From positions 1 to 64,000 of IMG/VR virus record IMGVR_UViG_3300046810_000370: a DNA stretch of 64,000 nt. One strand, given 5' to 3'. The position numbers and the translations under genes are program-made. The stretch is from a virus. The notes below the pieces were generated by a model, which was not told where the DNA came from, did no database searches, and was given only the letters and a program-made list of their open reading frames with translations. This document shows, piece after piece, positions 1 to 5,593 of the stretch. Each line of letters opens with the position of its first letter. Positions within the stretch are counted from its first letter, which is position 1.

Positions 1-125
1 TCCTCGTGATTGGTCACCGCCAGATCGCACACCGCGAGCAGCAGCTCGTCGGCACGGCCTCGGGAGATGCCCGCCTCTAGCATGGCGTCCAGCGCCTCGT
101 CGTAGGCGGTCCGGTGGTAGGTCAC
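1..125 (-). CDS. Small unknown protein, 3' end cut by window
   Basis: A frame opens at a GTG (123-125) preceded by an AGGAG ribosome site 7 bases upstream and stays open for 41 codons to the window edge. The peptide begins VTYHRTAYDEALDAML and looks helical. It follows the next upstream gene by 13 bases, the same tight packing as its neighbours. No family is recognised and the C-terminus is not in the window. Confidence 0.5.
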   Translation of the reverse strand, partial: MTYHRTAYDEALDAMLEAGISRGRADELLLAVCDLAVTNHE

Positions 126-138
126 GGCGTGCTCCTGA

Positions 139-411
139 TCAGTTCGAGGGACGGACAGCGGTCCAGAAGTCGGGCGAGGTTCCCGGCCCGGGGCGGTGCG
201 GCTGCCAGCTCTCGACTCGCATGCCGTAGGTGCTCTGGATCTCCTGGGTGCCCCAGCTCCTCGCGGCCTGCGTGTCTTCAGGCCCGTACTGGTCGGTGAC
301 CTCCCGCACCACGCCGTTAAGGCCGAGCCCGTAGCGCAGCGTCCATGCCGCGAACTCGGTTCCCTCCGCTTCGTACGCGAGGGTCCACTGGGGCGTGTCG
401 TCGGTCGTCAT
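139..411 (-). CDS. Unknown 90-residue protein
   Basis: The frame is open further upstream, but the ATG at 409-411 (MTTDDTPQWTLAY) has an AGGAG site 6 bases before it and is the best start. The protein is acidic at its N-terminus and rich in Trp and Tyr, with no signal peptide or membrane segment. It sits 13 bases after the preceding basic 78-residue gene in a run of short early-type genes. Function unknown. Confidence 0.6.
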   Translation of the reverse strand: MTTDDTPQWTLAYEAEGTEFAAWTLRYGLGLNGVVREVTDQYGPEDTQAARSWGTQEIQSTYGMRVESWQPHRPGPGTSPDFWTAVRPSN

Positions 412-424
412 GGTGTGCTCCTGA

Positions 425-661
425 TCAGACGAGGGTGGTGGCGTTGGCGACGCGCGGGCATCCCTGGGAAATGTAGTCCTGCCAACTGACAATGCTGTTC
501 CGCGTCGCCTGGATGCGGGTCATCAGGAGTCGCTGCCTGCGGGCCGTCCTCTCGCTCGCCCAGCTCTTCTCCAGGGCCGACAACTCGCGCTTGCGTCGCG
601 TGATCAGCTTGCGCGCGGCTGCCCGCCGGTCGGCGAGGGCGTGGGATCGAAACGGGCTCAC
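425..661 (-). CDS. Small basic helical protein, unknown
   Basis: The GTG start at 659-661 follows AGGAGGAGC in the shared leader block (667-690), which itself lies just downstream of a sigma70-like promoter (702-730). The 78-residue product is Arg-rich and predicted to be almost all helix, with an ARKLITRRKRELSALEKSW segment, so nucleic-acid binding is possible but not shown. It is the first gene of the leftmost transcription unit in the window. Confidence 0.6.
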   Translation of the reverse strand: MSPFRSHALADRRAAARKLITRRKRELSALEKSWASERTARRQRLLMTRIQATRNSIVSWQDYISQGCPRVANATTLV

Positions 662-666
662 GGCCG

Positions 667-690
667 GCTCCTCCTGGTGTGGGGGCGTCT
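667..690 (-). repeat. Start-associated leader block, copy A
   Basis: This 24-base block is identical to the blocks at 3771-3794 and 4914-4937. On the minus strand it runs from an AGACGCCCCCACACC part into the AGGAGGAGC ribosome site and ends 5 to 9 bases before a start codon. It resembles the idea of start-associated sequences in some mycobacteriophages. Confidence 0.85.
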
Positions 691-701
691 GGTAGTCCTG
701 A

Positions 702-730
702 AACTACAGAATCCCCGACACCCTCGTCAA
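702..730 (-). promoter_or_regulatory. Sigma70-like promoter for the leftmost unit
   Basis: On the minus strand TTGACG (725-730) and GTAGTT (702-707) are 17 bases apart. The -35 box falls in the loop of the terminator of the preceding unit, so termination and re-initiation share the same DNA. The leader block with the ribosome site follows directly. Confidence 0.7.
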
Positions 731-746
731 GGGGTATCGGGGATTC
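709..746 (-). terminator. Terminator hairpin after the 769-1098 gene
   Basis: A 10-bp perfect stem (GAATCCCCGA paired with TCGGGGATTC, arms 709-718 and 737-746) can be lengthened by a few pairs. It lies about 20 bases after the stop at 769. There is no strong T run, so it may work as terminator or RNA-end stabiliser. Confidence 0.7.
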
Positions 747-752
747 GCTTTA

Positions 753-768
753 CGTCGCTTTAGCGACG
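753..768. repeat. Short palindrome next to a stop codon
   Basis: CGTCGCTTTAGCGACG has 7-bp arms around a 2-base centre, directly beside the stop of the 769-1098 gene. The centre is too small for a normal RNA loop, so a protein-binding dyad is as likely as a hairpin. Confidence 0.4.
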
Positions 769-1098
769 CTAGTTGAGCTGCTGCTCGATCTCGTCCAGCT
801 TCCCGCTGACAGCGTCGAAGACGGCCGTCCAGGCGGCATTCACAGCCTCGTAGGGCAGTGGGTGGTCGGCGAGGTCGACGCCGGGCAGTACGGGGCCGTC
901 CAGGGCGAACGTGCCGTCCAGGACGTTCCACTTCAGGCTCGCCGCCTTCACCTGTTCGTCGAAAAGCGCGACGTGCTGGCGGACCAGCTCGGCCACGAGG
1001 GCGGCTGGCGGACTGTCGTACCCGCACTCGCTGATCAGGAAGTCCGTCCACTCCTGCTGGAGTGTCGGCAGGTCGAAGACGGGCAGTTCGTGGTTCAC
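769..1098 (-). CDS. Unknown 109-residue acidic protein
   Basis: Two GTG starts are possible. The one at 1102-1104 overlaps the upstream stop by GTGA. The one at 1096-1098 has AGGAG five bases before it and is preferred. The protein (VNHELPVFDLPTLQQEW...) is acidic and helical and ends DEIEQQLN. It is the last gene before the terminator at 709-746. No family recognised. Confidence 0.6.
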   Translation of the reverse strand: MNHELPVFDLPTLQQEWTDFLISECGYDSPPAALVAELVRQHVALFDEQVKAASLKWNVLDGTFALDGPVLPGVDLADHPLPYEAVNAAWTAVFDAVSGKLDEIEQQLN

Positions 1099-1100
1099 GG

Positions 1101-1247
1101 TCACTCCTGGTCTCGTATGGCTGCGTGCTTGGAATTCCTGCGGGTGCGCAGTCTGCGTGGCCGCGAGTCGAACTTCTCGGCCGCTGCGCTGCGCCGACGC
1201 TCGACGACGGCGCGGACATGCTCGGGGTCCTGCTTGAAGGTGTTCAC
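1101..1247 (-). CDS. Small basic protein, unknown
   Basis: A 48-residue frame starts at GTG 1245-1247 after AGGAGG with 5-base spacing. It reads VNTFKQDPEHVRAVVERRRS and ends KHAAIRDQE. It is strongly basic in its second half (SRPRRLRTRR), which suggests nucleic-acid binding. Its stop overlaps the next possible start by four bases. It fills what would otherwise be a 200-base gap. Confidence 0.6.
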   Translation of the reverse strand: MNTFKQDPEHVRAVVERRRSAAAEKFDSRPRRLRTRRNSKHAAIRDQE

Positions 1248-1315
1248 TGGTGCCTCCTGGGCCGGTACGGGAGATTCCAGGTTATTGGTTCCCCCGTACC
1301 GCTTCCCAGTTCCTG

Positions 1316-2185
1316 CTAGCGGCGGCTGGCGCGCTTCTTCGCCTCGGTGCGGACGGTCTCGACGTCCTTGCCTTCCTTGTGGGCGACGGCCTTGAGCACG
1401 TCGTCCAGGGACTCCGGGCGGTAGGAGGGGTGCGCGCCGCCCTTGTTGTAGTAGTAGTAGTCCGCGAGCCAGCCACGGGCCGCGTGCAGCGTCTGGATGG
1501 TGTCGTAGGCGTCGTGGGCGGGGTGCACCTTGACGACGACGCCCTGGCGCACGACCTGGCGCTCGGGGTAGTGGCCGGTGAAGACCTTCAGTGCGCCACC
1601 GTCGGGGGTGGTGATGGCCTTCGCCGCCTTCGCCGCGTCCCGGGCGGCCTTCTTCGCCTCACGCTCCAGGCGGGCCTTCTTGCGCTCCGGGGCCTCCAGG
1701 CGGCTCTTCTGCTGGAGCACGCTGACCGGCGCCCAGTCGAAGCACACGGTGCAGGCGTCCTCGCCCGCCATCTTGACGAGGTCCTCGGCGCTCATGCCGG
1801 ACTGCTCGACCAGCCACGCGTACTTGGTGGTGGGGAAGCAGGTGGAGCAGCTCTGGTCGGGGTGGACGTGGCCACCGGCGTTGTCGACCAGGTAGTAGCG
1901 GGTCCAGCGACCGCGCCGGTAGTACTCGGCCTCGCGGGGGTAGACGTCTTCGGCGTTGATCACGTCGATGGCGTCCCTGTTGCACTCGATTTCCTCAACC
2001 AGCTTGGCGCGGGCGGCCGGCGAGTACTCCGGGAGTTTCGACGCGTAGGAGCCGGGCTCGACCTCGTCGATGAGGCGGATGCGCTGGCCGAGTCGGGCCG
2101 ACTTGGCCTGGATGTCGGCGATGCGGCCGTAGGCGCCGGCGAGGTCGGTGTCGATCTCGACGGGCGTGGCGGTGGTGAGGTTCAT
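1316..2185 (-). CDS. Actinophage zinc-site protein, unknown role
   Basis: This 289-residue protein has a likely metal site in its middle: HVHPDQSCSTCFPTTKYAW, then about 30 residues later GEDACTVCFDWAP. From memory, the block with HxH and two CxxC pairs recurs in actinophage proteins of unknown function. A Lys/Arg/Ala-rich helix follows (EREAKKAARDAAKAAKA). The ATG has AGGAG upstream, and a good promoter lies at 2229-2257. It is the longest product of the left-end early-type block. Confidence 0.75.
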   Translation of the reverse strand: MNLTTATPVEIDTDLAGAYGRIADIQAKSARLGQRIRLIDEVEPGSYASKLPEYSPAARAKLVEEIECNRDAIDVINAEDVYPREAEYYRRGRWTRYYLVDNAGGHVHPDQSCSTCFPTTKYAWLVEQSGMSAEDLVKMAGEDACTVCFDWAPVSVLQQKSRLEAPERKKARLEREAKKAARDAAKAAKAITTPDGGALKVFTGHYPERQVVRQGVVVKVHPAHDAYDTIQTLHAARGWLADYYYYNKGGAHPSYRPESLDDVLKAVAHKEGKDVETVRTEAKKRASRR

Positions 2186-2228
2186 CGTCTGCCTCCTGGT
2201 CTGGGGCGCTTCTTGCTGACAACCAGGA

Positions 2229-2257
2229 GACTACGGCTTCTCGCTATTGCATGTCAA
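2229..2257 (-). promoter_or_regulatory. Sigma70-like promoter before 2185 gene
   Basis: TTGACA (2252-2257) and GTAGTC (2229-2234) are separated by 17 bases on the minus strand. The -10 box matches the GTAGNN form seen at 702, 31774 and 37967, suggesting one polymerase-holoenzyme class. Confidence 0.75.
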
Positions 2258-2271
2258 GCGACTTCACGAAA

Positions 2272-2559
2272 CTAGTAGCGCTCGATCGTCTCGCCGGACC
2301 GCTCCTCGTAGGCGCGGCGCTTCTTGGCGATGGCCTCGACACGCAGGTCGAGTCGCTTGCTCCAGGCGCGCACCTCGGCGGGGTCGATGGTTCCGACCTC
2401 GCAGTCGCGCAGCCACCTGATGGGGTCGAATCGGTTGGATGTGCCGGTGAGCGCGTCGGCGATGTTGAAGGCGACGGCACGGCGGGCCTGGGGGCCCTCG
2501 TCATCGGCTTCGGCGATGGCAGCCGACAGGGTTTCGTAGTCTCCACGGTCCATGGGCAT
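2272..2559 (-). CDS. Unknown 95-residue protein
   Basis: The ATG at 2557-2559 follows AGGAGGAGC in a diverged copy of the leader block. The protein (MPMDRGDYETLSAAIAEADD) is helical with an FDPIRWLRDCEVGTIDP segment and a Lys/Arg-rich end. Its stop lies 15 bases before the -35 box of the next promoter. No family recognised. Confidence 0.65.
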   Translation of the reverse strand: MPMDRGDYETLSAAIAEADDEGPQARRAVAFNIADALTGTSNRFDPIRWLRDCEVGTIDPAEVRAWSKRLDLRVEAIAKKRRAYEERSGETIERY

Positions 2560-2564
2560 GGCGG

Positions 2565-2588
2565 GCTCCTCCTGGTCTGGGGGCGTTC
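2565..2588 (-). repeat. Start-associated leader block, diverged copy
   Basis: This block differs from the three identical copies at only a few bases (GGTCTGG in place of GGTGTGG on the plus strand, and at the far end). It again places AGGAGGAGC just before a start codon. A shorter related block precedes the gene starting at 2185. Confidence 0.7.
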
Positions 2589-2602
2589 GTTGGGGAGCGT
2601 AA

Positions 2603-2637
2603 AGGCCGCCCTACTCGGCTGTCGAGTTGGGCGGCCT
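2603..2637 (-). terminator. Terminator after the 2660-2893 gene
   Basis: AGGCCGCCC (2603-2611) pairs with GGGCGGCCT (2629-2637), a 9-bp all-matched stem with a 17-base loop, about 20 bases after the stop of the 77-residue gene. Confidence 0.7.
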
Positions 2638-2659
2638 GTACGCGATGCGTGCGCAAGGA

Positions 2660-2893
2660 TCATGCAGCGGGGCGGGTCATCTTGTAGAAGCGGTTGGAGT
2701 GGATGCGGATGGTGTACTGGGTGGCGTCGCTGGACTCCACGAGGCGGGCCCTGTCGTGGGTCGCGAGTTCCTTCCAGGCCGTGTCGGCGTCGGCCGGGAC
2801 CAGCTCGCCGGAGCTGGGGTCGTAGCCGAGGCACTCGGTGAACTCGGCCTTGATCTTCAGCATCTTCTTCGAGCCACGGGCGATGGTGCGCAT
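2660..2893 (-). CDS. Unknown 77-residue protein
   Basis: The ATG start has AGGAAGG eight bases upstream. The basic N-terminus (MRTIARGSKKMLKIKAEF) is followed by an acidic stretch and an RIHSNRFYKMTRPAA end. It is co-transcribed with the DUF2786-like gene 15 bases upstream and is closed by the terminator at 2603-2637. No family recognised. Confidence 0.65.
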   Translation of the reverse strand: MRTIARGSKKMLKIKAEFTECLGYDPSSGELVPADADTAWKELATHDRARLVESSDATQYTIRIHSNRFYKMTRPAA

Positions 2894-2908
2894 GGTGTCC
2901 TTCCTGGG

Positions 2909-3766
2909 TTAGGCGGCGACGCTCGTGCGCTGGCCGCCGATGGCCTTGGTGGAACTGAGCCGGGCAGAGCGTCCGGCGTCGTCTCCGGCCCTGCGGGAGC
3001 GGGTGCTGGTGGTACCGGCGCTGGCGCCTCCCCAGGTCCCCTTCGCGGTGCTCTTGCGGTCGAAGTACTCGTTGACTTCGTCCGTCTTCTCCTTGAGGAC
3101 GAGCGCGGCCGACACCTCGACCTCGTAGGGCACTTCCGGGTCGCCGCTGTCCATGGGGAGGGTGTAGACGTTCTTCTTCAGCGACTCCATGGCCTCCTCG
3201 CGGGCCTTGACCAGCCGGTAGTAGACGCGCTCGGTGAAGCCCTTGTAGAAGTTCTTCCGGGCGGCCTGGGAGGTGATGGGGGCGTACTTCTCTTCCTGCC
3301 AGCGGTTGCCCCAGCGGTCCTTCTTGGCGACCTTGCGCCAGACCACCTCCAGCTTGTAGTCGCCGGTCTTGATCCAGGCGTTGGCCGACTCGACCATCTG
3401 GAAGATCAGGGAGGCGTACAGGACCTCGACGACCTCGATGTCCGACGGCATCCCGAAGGCGATGACGTACGTGTGGTCGTTGCCGATGTTCAACTTCACG
3501 TCGTTGTTCAGGGCGATGTAGTTGAACAGTTCGATGAAGTGCGTGTTGCCCTGCTTGCGCTTCGTACCGATGGTGATGGCCTTGTGGGTGGGCTGCTCGC
3601 GCAGCTCGCGCTTGGCGGTGTACTGGCGGGCCACGGCGAGGTCGATCGCGGTGACGCTGGCCAGGTGCTGCGCCTTGGCCAGGAAGGCGTCGGCCTCCTC
3701 GGGGCTGCCGGCGTTCTCGGCCTGCTTGAGGATCTTGGCCAGCTTGTCGAGCATGCGGTCGCTCAC
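2909..3766 (-). CDS. DUF2786-like protein
   Basis: The N-terminus (LDKLAKILKQAENAGSPEEA, then FLAKAQHLA) matches the DUF2786 helical domain, found in phages and bacteria and of unknown function. The middle is rich in aromatic and basic residues. The last 50 residues are low-complexity Ser/Thr/Arg (TSTRSRRAGDDAGRSARLSS). The GTG start sits after AGGAGGAGC of leader block copy B. Its promoter carries an inverted repeat, so this 285-residue gene looks individually controlled. Confidence 0.8.
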   Translation of the reverse strand: MSDRMLDKLAKILKQAENAGSPEEADAFLAKAQHLASVTAIDLAVARQYTAKRELREQPTHKAITIGTKRKQGNTHFIELFNYIALNNDVKLNIGNDHTYVIAFGMPSDIEVVEVLYASLIFQMVESANAWIKTGDYKLEVVWRKVAKKDRWGNRWQEEKYAPITSQAARKNFYKGFTERVYYRLVKAREEAMESLKKNVYTLPMDSGDPEVPYEVEVSAALVLKEKTDEVNEYFDRKSTAKGTWGGASAGTTSTRSRRAGDDAGRSARLSSTKAIGGQRTSVAA

Positions 3767-3770
3767 GGGT

Positions 3771-3794
3771 GCTCCTCCTGGTGTGGGGGCGTCT
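3771..3794 (-). repeat. Start-associated leader block, copy B
   Basis: Identical over 24 bases to copies at 667-690 and 4914-4937. It supplies the ribosome site of the DUF2786-like gene. Confidence 0.85.
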
Positions 3795-3808
3795 GGTTGA
3801 TGAGGTAG

Positions 3809-3837
3809 AACCTACGGGTTCACGAACCCATTGTCAA
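3809..3837 (-). promoter_or_regulatory. Sigma70-like promoter with operator-like repeat
   Basis: TTGACA (3832-3837) and TAGGTT (3809-3814) are 17 bases apart. The spacer holds an inverted repeat, GGGTTC-GT-GAACCC (3816-3829). A dimer bound there would lie between the two boxes and block polymerase. Confidence 0.75.
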
Positions 3838-3851
3838 TCGCTTTCGCGAAA

Positions 3852-4193
3852 CTACTTTCGCGCCTGTCCGCCACTGGGGATGCTGACCACGCGCTTGCCC
3901 TGGCGGTAGTCGAAACGCTGCTCCTGGGCGCGGTCGGCGGCGAACTCGTCGTAGGTCTCCTGCACGGCCTTGACGACGTCCTGGATGGAGTCATAGGGAC
4001 CGCCGGAGCGGGTGGTCAGACGGGGGGCGTCGATGTCGAAGTGCCAGCCGACGTCCTCGGCGGAGATGTCGTCCTCGGTACCGTTCTCGACCACCGCATC
4101 CTCGGTCACACGCCATATGGACCCGAGGCGGCCGAACTGGTCGACGACCCCCAGGAGGTCGGAGTCCCCGGTGGCCTTGAAAGTAAGAGACAT
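3852..4193 (-). CDS. Unknown 113-residue protein
   Basis: The ATG start has GAAAGG about 9 bases upstream. The protein (MSLTFKATGDSDLLGVVDQF) alternates hydrophobic and charged residues as a small alpha/beta domain would, and ends with a basic RQGKRVVSIPSGGQARK tail. It follows the metallohydrolase gene by 11 bases. No family recognised. Confidence 0.6.
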   Translation of the reverse strand: MSLTFKATGDSDLLGVVDQFGRLGSIWRVTEDAVVENGTEDDISAEDVGWHFDIDAPRLTTRSGGPYDSIQDVVKAVQETYDEFAADRAQEQRFDYRQGKRVVSIPSGGQARK

Positions 4194-4204
4194 GAGGGCG
4201 CCTT

Positions 4205-4720
4205 TCAGGCTGCGGTGAGAGCGCCGAAGGTGACGCCGTGGCGAGTGTAGGAATCGGTGAGTAGCAGGCCGACCTCGGGACCCATGACCTCCCGCACCAG
4301 GTGCAGGTAGGTGGAGGCGTAGGCAGCGCCGTGGGGCTCGTCGTAGGGCGTGAGGTGGTGGGCCAGTTCGTGGAGGATGACCAGTTCCCGCAGTGCCCAG
4401 CCGTTCCCCGTGGTGCCATCGGGGATGGCGAACGTTCGGGTGGCGGGCTCGTACTCGGCCCAGCGGACTCCCTTGCGCCGGCGAACGCGGACCGGCAGGA
4501 CGGTGCGCTCGGGCCAGATGTCGTGGACCCAGTTCAGGGCCAGGACGGCGTCGATGTAGCGCTGGACGCTGTCCAGGTCTCCGAACTTCCGCTCCAGCGG
4601 GATGAGCAGGCTGGAGCCGTAGAAGTCGAAGGTCGGGACGTCGGTGCTGGCGAGGCTTTCGAGGATGTCCTGGACGAGGTATTCGGCGTCGTAGACGCGC
4701 TTCTTCTGGTTGTCGCGCAT
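4205..4720 (-). CDS. TIGR04338-like metallohydrolase
   Basis: The 171-residue protein carries the zinc-metallopeptidase signature HELAHH (in LVILHELAHHLTPYDEPHG), with a further His about 7 residues on. This matches the TIGR04338 family of putative metallohydrolases, found in actinobacteria and their phages. The substrate is unknown. The start has AAGGAGG upstream, and the stop of the previous gene lies 2 bases before the ATG, so the two are likely translated together. Confidence 0.75.
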   Translation of the reverse strand: MRDNQKKRVYDAEYLVQDILESLASTDVPTFDFYGSSLLIPLERKFGDLDSVQRYIDAVLALNWVHDIWPERTVLPVRVRRRKGVRWAEYEPATRTFAIPDGTTGNGWALRELVILHELAHHLTPYDEPHGAAYASTYLHLVREVMGPEVGLLLTDSYTRHGVTFGALTAA

Positions 4721-4722
4721 GG

Positions 4723-4911
4723 TCAGGCCTCCTTGCCGGTGAGGGCGTTCAGGACCTTGCGCTTGGCCTCGGCGTAGCCCAGGTCGTAGCCGTTGCTCTG
4801 GATGACTCCGGCGATGCGCTCGGCTTCGATGCGGGCGCTGCGCTCGGGGAGGCCGCCGTCCATCAGCCGTACGGCCAGGTCGTTGATCTCCATCTGGGTC
4901 GTGCGGGCCAT
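4723..4911 (-). CDS. Unknown 62-residue protein
   Basis: The reading frame extends upstream, but the ATG at 4909-4911 (MARTTQMEINDLAVRLM) lies after AGGAGGAGC of leader block copy C and downstream of the promoter, so it is the real start. The product is helical and charged. It leads the two-gene unit with the metallohydrolase. No family recognised. Confidence 0.65.
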   Translation of the reverse strand: MARTTQMEINDLAVRLMDGGLPERSARIEAERIAGVIQSNGYDLGYAEAKRKVLNALTGKEA

Positions 4912-4913
4912 GT

Positions 4914-4937
4914 GCTCCTCCTGGTGTGGGGGCGTCT
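4914..4937 (-). repeat. Start-associated leader block, copy C
   Basis: Third identical 24-base copy. It provides the ribosome site for the 62-residue gene and sits between its promoter and start codon. Confidence 0.85.
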
Positions 4938-4954
4938 CGTTGTCGGCAGGAGAA

Positions 4955-4982
4955 ACAATACTCATGAATCGATAACCGTCAA
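4955..4982 (-). promoter_or_regulatory. Sigma70-like promoter before 4911 gene
   Basis: TTGACG (4977-4982) and TATTGT (4955-4960) are 16 bases apart. It begins right after the terminator at 5002-5036, so a new unit starts here. Confidence 0.65.
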
Positions 4983-5001
4983 GCCGTAATCGGAAAGCAG
5001 T

Positions 5002-5036
5002 AAGCCGTGAGCAGCGTCACATGCTGCTCACGGCTT
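5002..5036 (-). terminator. Strong terminator separating left-end block
   Basis: A perfect 14-bp stem, AAGCCGTGAGCAGC (5002-5015) with its complement (5023-5036) around a 7-base loop, lies 22 bases after the stop at 5058. It separates the genes that carry the CTTCATACC motif from the left-end block that lacks it. Confidence 0.8.
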
Positions 5037-5057
5037 GGGTGGTTGATCAGGAAGGGA

Positions 5058-5435
5058 TCAGGGGGTAGGACTTGGTGTTTCCGTCACCGTGACGGTCGGC
5101 CCCGGGGTCCTGACGTACTTCGTCTTGGCCGGCCGGGCGACACGAACGTATTCGGTGACCGTGGGCCCAGGTGTGTAATGCGTGACCGTGGGCCCGGGTA
5201 CCTCCACAATGCGCGGTGTCGCGCTGTGCGTACTCGTGGGTGCGGAGGCATATCGCGTGACCGTGGCCACGGGCTGCGGGTTGGAATCCCCTTCGGTTCT
5301 GGAAGAATCCGACCGAGGATTCCCGGTATGAAGCCCGGCAGAACTCTGTTCGGGAATCATGGCAATTCCGATCGCCGGAACCGCGAGAATTCCGATTGCG
5401 ATCAGGGCCACCTTGGCCCGGTGAATTCCGGTCAT
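5058..5435 (-). CDS. Membrane-anchored Pro/Thr-rich surface-type protein
   Basis: The ATG at 5433-5435 overlaps the upstream stop (ATGA). The 125-residue product has a short basic N-terminus (MTGIHRAK), a hydrophobic segment of about 20 residues (VALIAIGILAVPAIGIAMI), then a Ser/Thr/Pro-rich tail. The tail repeats the unit PGPTVTHY / PGPTVTEY / PGPTVTVTE. This predicts an anchored or secreted stalk outside the membrane. One in-frame CTTCATACC (5325-5333, GLHTGN) lies after the anchor. Role unknown. Confidence 0.65.
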   Translation of the reverse strand: MTGIHRAKVALIAIGILAVPAIGIAMIPEQSSAGLHTGNPRSDSSRTEGDSNPQPVATVTRYASAPTSTHSATPRIVEVPGPTVTHYTPGPTVTEYVRVARPAKTKYVRTPGPTVTVTETPSPTP

Positions 5436-5581
5436 ACCAGCACCGTGCCGAAGCCCTCGCAGGGGACGCAGTCTGCGCCCTCGCGGTCCTCCCCAGTGCC
5501 GTAGCACCGCTTGCACTCGATCTCCTCGGCCGCCTCTTCGCCGGCTTCGGCGGTAGAGGGCGCTTGCACGTCTACGCTCAT
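5432..5581 (-). CDS. DnaJ-type zinc-finger mini-protein
   Basis: This 49-residue frame (MSVDVQAPSTAEAG at the start) contains two Cys pairs in the style of the DnaJ cysteine-rich domain: ECKRCYGTGE and DCVPCEGFGTV, i.e. two CxxCxGxG-like units. It probably binds one zinc ion. Its stop overlaps the start of the membrane protein by four bases. The ribosome site is weak (GGAAGG, far upstream at the end of the previous gene), so coupled translation is likely. Confidence 0.65.
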   Translation of the reverse strand: MSVDVQAPSTAEAGEEAAEEIECKRCYGTGEDREGADCVPCEGFGTVLV

Positions 5582-5593
5582 GAGAAGTACTAA

